A stretch of DNA of 64,000 nt from Terrimicrobium sacchariphilum (GTDB taxonomy: Bacteria > Verrucomicrobiota > Verrucomicrobiia > Chthoniobacterales > Terrimicrobiaceae). The position numbers and the translations under genes are program-made. Below are positions 52,571 to 61,125 of this stretch, piece after piece; position 1 is the stretch's first letter, and each line of letters starts with the position of its first letter. The notes under the pieces were generated by a model that worked only from the letters and a program-made list of their open reading frames with translations, did no database searches and had not been told where the DNA came from. The stretch is from contig NZ_BDCO01000002.1 of assembly GCF_001613545.1 (NCBI RefSeq), positions 124,001-188,000 on the forward strand, in the 5' to 3' direction.

Positions 52571-53074
52571 CTAGGTGCCTTGGAGCAGCCGTTGAACAAA
52601 GGGGAGGACGGAAGCGCCGCGTTTGTGCCACTGGGTGATCCTTTGCAGCCGGACCTGGGCCTCGGATTTTCGAGGTTCGGGCAATTGAGCAACCATATCT
52701 TCCATCTGAGCAAGGCGTTCATTGCCCGCAGTCAGTCGTGGGATCACCCGGCTTTGGAGGAAGCCCGCTATCAGGGGCTTGAGTTCCATGCGGGCTTGGT
52801 AGGTGTGAGTGCGGCTACGCTCCTCTTTGGTGCGCCGAATGGCTCCCAGATGCTCGAGTTGGCGCAAACCCTGGCTGGCTGTTCCTTTACTAACTCCGAG
52901 GCGTGCAACGATTTCCTCCATGGAAAGGGGGATCGGCGACCAGAAGAGCAGCCCATAGATGGTTCCCAGGGAGCGAGGATTTCCGAATAGGTCGGCCAGT
53001 TCCTCGAACAAAAAGATGAACTCGCGTTCAAGCGCGGCTTCGGACTGAGCTGGGGGAGTCGCAGGCGTGCTCAC
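52571..53074 (-). CDS. GbsR/MarR-family transcriptional regulator
   Basis: 167-residue winged helix-turn-helix protein of the GbsR type. LFGNPRSLGTIYGLLFWSP leads into the HTH LSMEEIVARLGVSKGTASQG and QLEHLGAIRR (about 50-85), followed by a helical C-terminal part likely for dimerisation. GTG start at 53074. It is cytoplasmic, on the same strand as and just upstream of the EPS sugar genes, and next to glf, so it is a likely regulator of the EPS locus; ligand unknown. Confidence 0.85.
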   Translation of the reverse strand: MSTPATPPAQSEAALEREFIFLFEELADLFGNPRSLGTIYGLLFWSPIPLSMEEIVARLGVSKGTASQGLRQLEHLGAIRRTKEERSRTHTYQARMELKPLIAGFLQSRVIPRLTAGNERLAQMEDMVAQLPEPRKSEAQVRLQRITQWHKRGASVLPFVQRLLQGT

Positions 53075-53166
53075 CAGAGGAAACTTACTCAGGCCCTTTG
53101 AAAATTCAATTCAAAATGAACTGTTTTTCTGAATCGGGTCGGAGAGCCAAAATGCGTTGCTCTTGG

Positions 53167-54411
53167 CTAGGAGATTTCGTCGTTGGGAAAGACTGGTGGT
53201 GTCGTGCCCGATCTGGCGGCGAGAAGGAAACGCTCGCTGAAATCCAAGGCTTCACCGATTACGGTCTCCATGTCCATATACCGGTAGGTTGCGAGACGGC
53301 CAAGGAAAGAGACATTGGTCAGGGCCTCCGCGAGCGAGCGGTATTTTGCGAGGAGGCGTTTATCGGCCGCCAGCCGTTTAGGATAGTACGGTGTGTCGAG
53401 AGGACCGGTTTCCTTGCTGAACTCGCGGAAAACAACAGTTCTCTCGTGACTTTCCCAAGGGGTGAAGTGTTTGTGCTCATGCATCCGGGTCCATGGGATG
53501 GCAGGGTCGGGGTAGTTGAGTACAGCTGCGCCCTGGTAGTCGCCCTCGGCATCGATTTTCTCAAACTCGATCGTCCGGTAGCCGAGCCGTCCCTCGCTGT
53601 ATTGGAAGAATGCATCGATGGGACCCGTGTAGAAATAATGGTCGTACTTTGGCGAGGCCAGTTCGGAGGGATCAAACCTCGTCTGGAGATGCACTTTAAT
53701 GGCGGGGTGATCGAGGATCCCCTGGACGATGTCGGAGTAGCCATTCTCGGGGATGCCCTGGTACTCTTTATCGTAGTAATTGTCGTCGTAATTGAACCGC
53801 ACCGGGAGACGTTTGAGGACGGCGGCGGGAAGCTCTCGGGGCTCGCAGCCCCATTGCTTTTTGGTATATCCGTAGAAGAAAGCCTCATACAGCTCCCGCC
53901 CAAGCATCTTGAGGGCCTGCTCCTCAAAGTTTGCCGGTTCCGAGATGGATGGATCTCCCAGTTTAGCGACAAACTCCCGAGCCTCGGTCGGGCTGAAGGT
54001 TTTCTGGAAGAACAGATTGATGGTAAGGAGGTTAATAGGGAGAGGGAAGACCCCATCCGAGGTAACCGCTTTTACACGGTTGATGAAAGGTCGCATCACG
54101 CCGAAGCGGTTGACATAATCCCATACCCGGCGGCTGTTGGTGTTGAAAATATGCGGGCCGTAGTGATGGACCATCACGCCAGAGGTCTCATCGCGCGATG
54201 TATGGCAGTTGCCAGCGATGTGATCGCGCGTGTCGATGACGTCGATAGTGCAAGGAAGCTCCTCGGCAAGTTGGCGGGCAGTGACTGCCCCGGAGAAGCC
54301 TGCGCCAATCACCAGGAATCTATGTGACCGAGGGGAGTTGTTCGAAAGCTCTTCGATGCGAGGCTGGTTCATAGATGAGAGATGTCCGAAAAGAGGAGCA
54401 GCATCCGTCAT
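53167..54411 (-). CDS. glf: UDP-galactopyranose mutase
   Basis: 414-residue FAD enzyme interconverting UDP-galactopyranose and UDP-galactofuranose, so the EPS likely contains galactofuranose. FLVIGAGFSGAVTARQLAEE is the FAD-binding loop (about 32-51); HHYGPHIFNTNSRRVWDYV, YGYTKKQWGCEPRELP and FNYDDNYYDKEYQGIPENGY are diagnostic active-site stretches. Family length is about 370-390; the N-terminus may begin instead at ATG 54372, which removes 13 residues. It is divergent from the plus-strand export genes across 139 bp. Confidence 0.94.
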   Translation of the reverse strand: MTDAAPLFGHLSSMNQPRIEELSNNSPRSHRFLVIGAGFSGAVTARQLAEELPCTIDVIDTRDHIAGNCHTSRDETSGVMVHHYGPHIFNTNSRRVWDYVNRFGVMRPFINRVKAVTSDGVFPLPINLLTINLFFQKTFSPTEAREFVAKLGDPSISEPANFEEQALKMLGRELYEAFFYGYTKKQWGCEPRELPAAVLKRLPVRFNYDDNYYDKEYQGIPENGYSDIVQGILDHPAIKVHLQTRFDPSELASPKYDHYFYTGPIDAFFQYSEGRLGYRTIEFEKIDAEGDYQGAAVLNYPDPAIPWTRMHEHKHFTPWESHERTVVFREFSKETGPLDTPYYPKRLAADKRLLAKYRSLAEALTNVSFLGRLATYRYMDMETVIGEALDFSERFLLAARSGTTPPVFPNDEIS

Positions 54412-54550
54412 TGGCGGCTAGGTAAAAATGGGCATGGTCAAAAAGCTGCCATATGCATGCGGCGCCGGTCGGGAGGATCTGGCGACTTGAGAGGCGCAAA
54501 CGACTTGGGGATTCCAACTGGAGCGATTTCTGCCTAACCGTGATGTTTCC
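54412..54550. promoter_or_regulatory. Divergent promoter region between glf and export operon
   Basis: 139 bp between leftward glf and rightward ligase/OMP/wzc/wza genes. A direct repeat CGACTTG occurs at 54483-54489 and 54501-54507, 18 bp start to start, about 45-65 bp before the ATG at 54551, which could be a regulator site. No Shine-Dalgarno site precedes that ATG. Promoter hexamers are not assigned. Confidence 0.4.
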
Positions 54551-56458
54551 ATGCGGGTGTTTGTTGCCATTTTGTGTGCGCTGGCCATTTGTGTCGGTCA
54601 GTATTTTACGGGGAGTGGCATGCGTCCCGTGCTGGCATTTCCAAGTTATGCGATCCTCGCGATTGCCGGCTTGCTGAGCCTGCCAAAGATTTGGAATCGA
54701 TCTTTTGTCCTGCCTCGGTGGGAGTGTTCTCTTTTCGCAGGGGGATTCATTCTTTGGCTGCTTTTGCGTCAGAGCGCTCCGGATGGGACGTGGATGGCTG
54801 GGGGATTTTTCCGACTCACATTGGCCTGCGCGGTGATGTATTTGATCGTTGGGGGATCGATGAATACTCCTGGAAGCCGAGTGATCTTCCTTTCGATCCT
54901 GATGGTGGATGGCGTCATCCAGGCCGCCATCGGATTTGCCCAGTTCGGAGGGCTGCTGGGAAGATGCCCTCAAGGATGGGTCTCCGAGTTTCATCGGATG
55001 TATCTGGATAGTCCTCTCGCTTTGCCCGGACAGATCATGCGGCGGGCGCACGGGCTATATCAGAACCCCAATCATCTCGCATGGTTTCTGAATGCAATCG
55101 GCCTGTTTGCGATTTCCCTTGCTTGCCTGGGGCGAGGCAGGGCGTGGCAAAAGGTGATCTTTGCATACGCTGGCATTGTTTGTCTGGTAGGCGGATTGCT
55201 TTGCCTAAGCCGCGGCGGGGTTATCGCCTTGATTGCGGGCTCGATATGTTTAGTCGGACTCGCCATCACGGCGCTGGTTGCCAGTGGAAGCGGGCGTCGG
55301 TGGGCTGTTTCTTCCCTACTGATAGCTGCCATCGTCATCCCGGCCACAATTGTGATCGTCTTTGCCAGTCAATCCGTAACCTTCCAGGCGAGGGCGACCC
55401 AACTGCTGTCCGATGACTACCGGTCGAGACTTTCGCTGACCTCGTTACGCCATTTGCAGGTATCTCCATTGTTCGGGACAGGAGCCGGGACTTACATCGA
55501 CTACAGTCGGTTATATCGCGATGGCTCCACCGAGCGGGATGATTACCAGGCTCATAACGATTGGTTGCAGATTTCCGGAGAGTACGGGTTTGTGGCGCTG
55601 TTTTTATTCCTGTTCGCTGTGGCGCTGCACATGCGCTCCGGTTGGATCGGATATCTCTCCGCTCTCCGGACACGTCTGGCGTTGGGGAGTTTACCACAGA
55701 GTAATTCATCTGCGGTTTTGATGGGGGCGCTATCTGGGGCCACGATGTTTGGAGTACACTCCCTGTTTGATTTCAACCTGCAGGTCGCTTCGAATGCACT
55801 ATTGGCGGCCGCAGTGGCTGGAATGTTGGCTGGGCAGCCTCAGTCTGGCGGGGAGGGGCGGCAGCCCACCTCTTCACGGATTGGCCGGTACCTCTACGGA
55901 GGCGCCCTTGGGGCTGTCTCACTCGGGTTGATTTTGTCTCTTTGGAGCTCGCGTAGTGAGGTGTGGACCTTGATCGCGGAAAATGGCGTGATCGATGGCA
56001 ATTTGGGCAGCGCAAGCTTGAGTGCGGAAAAAGCACTCTCCATCGGACCCAAAAACGCATGGACCCAGTTTGTTGCCGGAGGTGTGGCTTCCGCCAATGC
56101 CGAGAGTCTCAAAGGGGCGGGTCGACAAGAGGAGGTGGCGCTGTCTCGGGAGCGGTTTCTCGAGGCTGCACGGCTGGCTGAGACAGAGCGAGTGTTTCAT
56201 ACCTCGCTTGTGTACGTGGCTTTGGGCAGTGGAGATCTGGACTTGGCCGAAAAGGAGGCTGTCGATGTCATTCGCAGAGATCCCTTGCGGCCCGTCGGGT
56301 GGGAGCAGTTGGGCGTGATAGCCCAACAAAAAGGCGATATGCCTTCCGCCCTGCGTTATTACGGGATAGCATCGAGCTTGACCGGGACATCCCTCGACAG
56401 GGAAAAATTGAAGGAGCTTCAGGACCGGGTGCGGGCTCGGGCGCTGGAGGCGAGGTAA
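54551..56458 (+). CDS. O-antigen ligase/polymerase-like protein with TPR-like tail
   Basis: 635-residue membrane protein. About twelve hydrophobic helices occupy residues 1-470; the Wzy_C-type loop lies near 280-340, with LLSDDYRSRLSLTSLRHLQ and the conserved HNDWLQISGEYGFVALFLF (His near 336). Residues about 480-635 are a soluble helical tail with repeated alanine/leucine patterns (EKALSIGPKNAWTQFVAGGV, SGDLDLAEKEAVDVIRRDPL) resembling TPR repeats. It probably joins or releases EPS chains. It is the first gene of the plus-strand export operon; the beta-barrel gene follows 41 bp after the stop. Confidence 0.85.
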   Translation: MRVFVAILCALAICVGQYFTGSGMRPVLAFPSYAILAIAGLLSLPKIWNRSFVLPRWECSLFAGGFILWLLLRQSAPDGTWMAGGFFRLTLACAVMYLIVGGSMNTPGSRVIFLSILMVDGVIQAAIGFAQFGGLLGRCPQGWVSEFHRMYLDSPLALPGQIMRRAHGLYQNPNHLAWFLNAIGLFAISLACLGRGRAWQKVIFAYAGIVCLVGGLLCLSRGGVIALIAGSICLVGLAITALVASGSGRRWAVSSLLIAAIVIPATIVIVFASQSVTFQARATQLLSDDYRSRLSLTSLRHLQVSPLFGTGAGTYIDYSRLYRDGSTERDDYQAHNDWLQISGEYGFVALFLFLFAVALHMRSGWIGYLSALRTRLALGSLPQSNSSAVLMGALSGATMFGVHSLFDFNLQVASNALLAAAVAGMLAGQPQSGGEGRQPTSSRIGRYLYGGALGAVSLGLILSLWSSRSEVWTLIAENGVIDGNLGSASLSAEKALSIGPKNAWTQFVAGGVASANAESLKGAGRQEEVALSRERFLEAARLAETERVFHTSLVYVALGSGDLDLAEKEAVDVIRRDPLRPVGWEQLGVIAQQKGDMPSALRYYGIASSLTGTSLDREKLKELQDRVRARALEAR

Positions 56459-56499
56459 GAAATGTTTGCGTAACTGGAAAGTTGCGCTACAACGCCCGC

Positions 56500-57861
56500 A
56501 TGGTTTCAAAAAATGCTGCTCCCCGACTCGCAGCGCTGGCCGTGCTTGGGTATGCGCTCGGCTTTGTTGCGTCTCCTGCGCGTGCTCAGGTGAGTTTTTA
56601 CAGTGCTCCGCCACCGGCTGATTTTGGCGGTGGGCTGGGCAATCCTACGACTATCCCGACTTCCTTGAGCGAGGCGGAGGCTCCTGCGCCGGATGAGAAT
56701 GCGACTGGCTCCGCTGCTCCTTCCGGAGGTTCATCGGATGGGAAATCCTCTCTTGGGACCGGGCTTTTCTCCAAACTGCCGATTGATTTCACCTTTGCGG
56801 TCCGTGAAGGCTTCGATGACAACTTGTTCACTACGAAGAACAATACGGATAGCAGTTTCTACACAAACTGGGCTGCTGGAGCATATTACACATTTGGTAC
56901 GCCTCGCTTGCAGCTGCAGACGAGCCTGGGTGGCGGCATCACGTACTACTACACCCGCCCGGGTGACAAGGTCGACTTTAACGGGAACTACAGCCTGAGC
57001 GCGGTGTATCTTGCGACTCCTCGCCTCACGCTGTCGATCAACTCGACGACAGCTTATCTCTCCCAGCCCGACACCAATATCGTCGGTGGTACGAACCGTC
57101 AGGATGGCGACTACATGTATTCCAATACGGTGCTCACGGGCTCGTATCAGTGGAGCCAGAAATTCTCAACGGTCACCAGCTACAATTTCAATGTTATCTA
57201 CTACATGGATAGCAACTTGAACCAGAATCAGGGCCGCATTGAGCAGACAATCGGGCAATCGGCTCGCTGGTTGCTCCTGCCCAAGACCACGGTGGTGGCG
57301 GAGTATCGAGCCAATCCGGTGACCTACTTTGACGCGGATCTCAATGTTTTTAACAATTTCTTCCTCGTTGGTTTTGATCAGGTCTTCAACCCGCGTTTCA
57401 CGTGGTCTGCCCGTGGCGGTATGCAGGTTGGCTTTGACCAGAATCCTGATGATGGCGACTCGGTTTACGTTGGGCCTTACGGAGAGAGCACGCTGACTTA
57501 TCAGTTTGGTCGCTCTTCGTCGATTTCCTGGATGATGCGCTATGGCACGGAGGCCTCGGGCTTGAATAACGTGACTCAGCGCCAGACGTTCCGCACAGGT
57601 TTGAGTCTTGCCCATGCTTTCACTCGTCGCATCTCGATGACGTTGGGGGTCAATTATCAGGCGAACTACTACGACCAAAACAACGTGATCTCTTCCTACT
57701 ACGAAAATGTTTTCGACGTCGCGGTGGGGGCATCCTATCAGATCAATCGGCACTGGTCGCTCTCGACTGGATATCAGTTCACCGCTGACGTCGCGCCGCA
57801 GGCCGAGTACCGGGAATATACGCGCAATGTCGTATACATCGGGGCGAATCTGGCATTTTAG
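56500..57861 (+). CDS. Outer-membrane beta-barrel protein of the EPS export operon
   Basis: 453-residue protein. A signal peptide ends at ASPARAQ (about residue 30), followed by a Pro/Ser/Gly-rich linker to about residue 90. From IDFTFAVREGFDDNLFT (about 96) onward the chain alternates hydrophobic and polar residues with many aromatics (AAGAYYTFG, YNFNVIYYMDS, MTLGVNYQANYYDQ), and it ends in phenylalanine, the signal for barrel insertion. Residues 96-453 suit a barrel of roughly 16-18 strands. Located between the ligase and wzc, it is likely the outer-membrane pore for the polymer. The frame is open to 56299, but ATG 56500 starts the signal peptide. Confidence 0.84.
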   Translation: MVSKNAAPRLAALAVLGYALGFVASPARAQVSFYSAPPPADFGGGLGNPTTIPTSLSEAEAPAPDENATGSAAPSGGSSDGKSSLGTGLFSKLPIDFTFAVREGFDDNLFTTKNNTDSSFYTNWAAGAYYTFGTPRLQLQTSLGGGITYYYTRPGDKVDFNGNYSLSAVYLATPRLTLSINSTTAYLSQPDTNIVGGTNRQDGDYMYSNTVLTGSYQWSQKFSTVTSYNFNVIYYMDSNLNQNQGRIEQTIGQSARWLLLPKTTVVAEYRANPVTYFDADLNVFNNFFLVGFDQVFNPRFTWSARGGMQVGFDQNPDDGDSVYVGPYGESTLTYQFGRSSSISWMMRYGTEASGLNNVTQRQTFRTGLSLAHAFTRRISMTLGVNYQANYYDQNNVISSYYENVFDVAVGASYQINRHWSLSTGYQFTADVAPQAEYREYTRNVVYIGANLAF

Positions 57862-57924
57862 TTGCCTCGCCAATTGATTTTCCCCTGTCAGGCTGTAGCA
57901 TAGCCTTCACCCCTTTCTGCCCAA

Positions 57925-60081
57925 ATGAGTTTAGAGTCACCGGACAGCGGCGAAATCAAGCTGCATTTCCTTGATTATTGGAGAGTTATCCGTGTCCGGT
58001 TGCCTCTGATTATCCTCGTGTTGCTGCTGGTGGTTATCACCGCAGGCGTGGTCACCTATTTCATGCCGAAGCAGTATGCTTCGACTGTCACCATGCAGAT
58101 CCGGCAGAATGACAAGGTTCTGCAGGTGTTTGGCCAGGGCGGGGTGCAAGGGCTTGATCCTCGCTTTTTGGCGACGCAGTTCGAAATCATCCAGCGGAAA
58201 GAGATTCTGTATCCTGTGATCGACGCCTTGGGGCTTGATCGGAAGTGGGGCATGCCCAGTCGCGAGCAGGCTTATTTTCGGCTGGTTCGGATGATCAACA
58301 TCCAGGAAATCCGCAACACCGAGCTGATCCATATCACGGTGTTCAGCACGGATAACAAGGAGGCGATGGAGATCGCCAACCGCATTGCCGAGGAGTACCA
58401 GAAGCGGCGTCTTTCCGAGGAGAACGAGTTCCTTGGCAAGTCTCTCGCCCAGTTGCAGCAGGAGGTGGAGAAGCAGCAGGCCATCGTAACAAAGCTTCAG
58501 GAAACGATGACCAGGATTCGTCAGGAGACTGGCATTCAGGATTTGAATCCCGACACGGCAGATGGCGGTACCCAGGCGGAAAATTCCATCCTCTTGCAGG
58601 TGGAGCAGCAGGTCAGCCAAGAAAGTCTGCGCGTCGCTGCCCTCCGTGCAAAATACGATCAGGTTTCCAAGATGACGGATGAGCAGATCATGCGGTCTCT
58701 CACCACCTTGGAGATCGAGGATCCAACGATTACGCAATTGTATCCCCAGTTTCAGGAGGCGGCTTCGGAAGAAGCGCGCATGCTGAATGCGGGGTTGGGG
58801 GCTAATCACCCCAACGTGAAGGCGCTTCGAGCGAAGAAGGAGGTCATGCAGCGGCAACTTGCCGAGCAGACCGCTATTTTGCGCAAGACTCTCGAAACAA
58901 ATCTGGCGATTGCCGAGCAGGGCCTCAAGAGTCTTCAGGACAAGCTCGATAAAGTGCGTTCCGACTGGCAGACCTCCAAAACCAGTTCGATCGGGTACTA
59001 CGAGGCAAAAAACAACTGGCTCCAAGCCAGAAAGGTGCTCGAGGCAGCCCAGACTCGTCTGGCGACGGAAAAGATGGAGCAAACCATCCCTCAAAGCCCG
59101 ACAACGATCTGGGAATCTGCGGAGATCTCCCTCGTGCCAGCCAAGCCCAATGTCGTCCTGAACATGGTTCTGGGTGTCATCGTGGGCTTGGTGTTCGGCG
59201 TCGGTCTGGCCTTCTTCATCGAGTATCTCGACACCAGCGTGAAGACGATGGAGGACGTGGAGTCCTTCCTGAAGGTACCTGTGCTCGCGGTTATTCCCAA
59301 GGGGATCTCCCTGCTGGTCAATGAGGCCAAGGATAACGCAGATGCCGAGGCGTACCGAATCCTGCGCACGAATATCGAGTTTAACCGAAAGAATCCCGAC
59401 GCAAATACCATCACGATGATCAGCGGTGGGGCGGGAGAGGGCAAGAGCACGACCATGTCGAACCTCGCCAGCATTTTTGCCTCGGGTGGCTACAGTACGC
59501 TGATTGTCGACGCGGACTTGCGGCGCCCGTCGCAGCATCGCATTTTTGGCGTCGAGAACGAGGTCGGCCTGACCGACTTTCTCACCACGGATGTGCATCT
59601 CGAGGAGGTGGTCAACCAGACCAAGATCGACAATCTCTTCCTCATGACGAGTGGCCGCCTGCCCGCAGACGCGGTAGGTATCTTGAACTCGCAGCGTATG
59701 GTGGACCTCATCGAAGAGGTGAAGCATCGCTTTGATATCGTGTTTTTCGATTCGCCGCCCATCCTCGGTGTGAGTGATGCCTCGGTGCTTTCCAGCGCGG
59801 TGGATCTCACAATCATCGTCGTGCAGCACCGTCGCTTCCCGCGAGCGATGCTTCAACGTGTCAAACAGGCGGTTCTCAACGTCGGAGGAAATATCCTCGG
59901 AGTGGTGCTCAACAACGTCGATGTGCGGCACGACCAGCACTACCAGTACTACACGAGCTACTATAACTACTACTACCAGAAGCCCCAGCAGCAGAAGGCC
60001 GACAAGAAACCGGCCAAGAAGGCTCCGGTTTCTGCCGTGCAGCAACTCAATGGAGAGAAGGACCAGGAGGATACGTACTGA
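57925..60081 (+). CDS. wzc: Wzc-type polysaccharide co-polymerase / tyrosine autokinase
   Basis: 718-residue inner-membrane protein controlling EPS chain length and export. Wzz domain: helix at about 22-44, periplasmic part with long coiled coils (about 165-360), second helix near 410-432 (NVVLNMVLGVIVGLVFGVGL). The cytoplasmic BY-kinase domain has Walker A SGGAGEGKST (Lys507), Walker A' LIVDADLRRP and Walker B IVFFDSPP. A tyrosine cluster follows at 673-684 (eight Tyr in twelve residues), the autophosphorylation tail, then a Lys/Gln-rich end. The stop TGA shares its A with the start of the next gene (TGATG). Confidence 0.94.
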   Translation: MSLESPDSGEIKLHFLDYWRVIRVRLPLIILVLLLVVITAGVVTYFMPKQYASTVTMQIRQNDKVLQVFGQGGVQGLDPRFLATQFEIIQRKEILYPVIDALGLDRKWGMPSREQAYFRLVRMINIQEIRNTELIHITVFSTDNKEAMEIANRIAEEYQKRRLSEENEFLGKSLAQLQQEVEKQQAIVTKLQETMTRIRQETGIQDLNPDTADGGTQAENSILLQVEQQVSQESLRVAALRAKYDQVSKMTDEQIMRSLTTLEIEDPTITQLYPQFQEAASEEARMLNAGLGANHPNVKALRAKKEVMQRQLAEQTAILRKTLETNLAIAEQGLKSLQDKLDKVRSDWQTSKTSSIGYYEAKNNWLQARKVLEAAQTRLATEKMEQTIPQSPTTIWESAEISLVPAKPNVVLNMVLGVIVGLVFGVGLAFFIEYLDTSVKTMEDVESFLKVPVLAVIPKGISLLVNEAKDNADAEAYRILRTNIEFNRKNPDANTITMISGGAGEGKSTTMSNLASIFASGGYSTLIVDADLRRPSQHRIFGVENEVGLTDFLTTDVHLEEVVNQTKIDNLFLMTSGRLPADAVGILNSQRMVDLIEEVKHRFDIVFFDSPPILGVSDASVLSSAVDLTIIVVQHRRFPRAMLQRVKQAVLNVGGNILGVVLNNVDVRHDQHYQYYTSYYNYYYQKPQQQKADKKPAKKAPVSAVQQLNGEKDQEDTY

Positions 60082-60632
60082 TGAAGGCTTGGATTCTTTT
60101 GGCGATCGCCTTCGTGGCGGTCCAGGTCGGCTTCGCTCAGGATGTGGCTCTCCGCGAAGGTGATCAGGTCGAAATTCGTCTCGGCGGGGTGCCAGCGGAT
60201 GAGATATCCCAAGTCTCCGGGAGCTATCAGGTCGATGGAAAGGGTTACGTCAACATGCCCCATATCGGCTTGGTAAAGGCGGCAGGGTTGACGCAGAGCC
60301 AGTTGCAGGAATCCATCGAGGCGACGTACAAGAGCCAGCAGATTTACACGAATCCGACGATCACGGTGAATGTTCCGACGACGGCGCGCTTCGTGAATGT
60401 CGGCGGTGATGTGAAGGCTCCTCGCCGTGTGGAGTATACGCCGGATCTCACCGTGCTCGGTGCGATCAATGCCGCTGGTGGATTCACGGAGTACGCGGAC
60501 CAGACCAAGGTGCGGCTTCTACGAGGCGGCCAGGTCACAATCATTAACGTGAAGGAAGTGCGGCGCGATCCGACGAAGGATCTGAAGCTCCGCCCGGGCG
60601 ACACGATCGAGGTTCCTCAGAGCTTCTGGTGA
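60081..60632 (+). CDS. Short polysaccharide export protein (Wza-like, SLBB)
   Basis: 183-residue secreted protein. A signal peptide cleaves near VGFAQD (about 18-20) with no lipobox cysteine. A Poly_export domain follows (VALREGDQVEIRLGGVPADE to VNVPTTARFVNVGGDVKAP), then one SLBB domain (LTVLGAINAAGGFTEYADQT). E. coli Wza is about 360-380 residues with four domains and an outer-membrane helix; this protein lacks the last two. Such short forms are thought to be periplasmic and to work with a separate beta-barrel pore, which fits the barrel two genes upstream. Last gene of the plus-strand operon. Confidence 0.9.
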   Translation: MKAWILLAIAFVAVQVGFAQDVALREGDQVEIRLGGVPADEISQVSGSYQVDGKGYVNMPHIGLVKAAGLTQSQLQESIEATYKSQQIYTNPTITVNVPTTARFVNVGGDVKAPRRVEYTPDLTVLGAINAAGGFTEYADQTKVRLLRGGQVTIINVKEVRRDPTKDLKLRPGDTIEVPQSFW

Positions 60633-61125
60633 TAAAGTATCGGGGGCTGTCCTGATGAGGACTCCTTCCGGGCGAGAATAGCCTGTTTCTTGCTCCTGGA
60701 GCGCTATCGGGACAGTGGGAGTCCGTTCATTTCTGGCAGTCCTCGGGGTAAGCGGTGACTTTGCTCGTCATGTGCCAACGCAACCTCCTTGGCTTGTGGG
60801 TCCAGGTCGGCTTCTTGAAACCCATGACCTGCTCTGGTCTGATTGGGGCACCATAGAGGTGGCGCTTACATTGGCGGCATGAGTGGCCGAGAGGTGGGCT
60901 GGAGCGAGCATTGGCTATTGCCGCTTACTTGTTCCTCTCGGGCTCCATATGGAGCACCTCAAGCCCCACCTGGCCAAGAACGCTCGCAGAGACGTGCGGA
61001 TGCTGCTCGGTTTGCGATTTTGCACCGTGCATTTTCGCGACCGCGTACTTTTGCAGGTCAGCTTCCCTTTTCCAGGCATGGCTTGTGCCATGACCGGGGA
61101 ACTTTGGGAGGAAGCGTGACGAGTT
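60633..61125. other. 493-bp gap after export operon with short inverted repeats and broken reading frames
   Basis: No clear gene. Near 60645-60745 short complementary blocks occur: CTGTCC/GGACAG, GGACTCC (60659-60665)/GGAGTCC (60718-60724), and GAGGACT/AGTCCTC (60656-60662 and 60738-60744). These could be overlapping terminator-like structures after the Wza gene. On the minus strand, in the frame of the HAD gene, two open stretches separated by one TAA reach from 61125 to 60727, the second with an SCRQC pair and ending KVTAYPEDCQK. This may be a degraded gene or a 33-codon one (60727-60825). No match is recognised. Confidence 0.3.

Noticed and set aside
57937-60045. 702-codon minus-strand open frame opposite wzc
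   Set aside because: Exact mirror of the wzc gene, rich in His/Leu/Arg with no domain; wzc has intact kinase motifs.
60645-60685. Hammerhead-ribozyme-like core (CTGATGAG) downstream of the Wza gene
   Set aside because: The following bases give GAGA rather than GAAA at the needed place, stem II does not pair, and no matching stem I/III strands or cleavage site were found.
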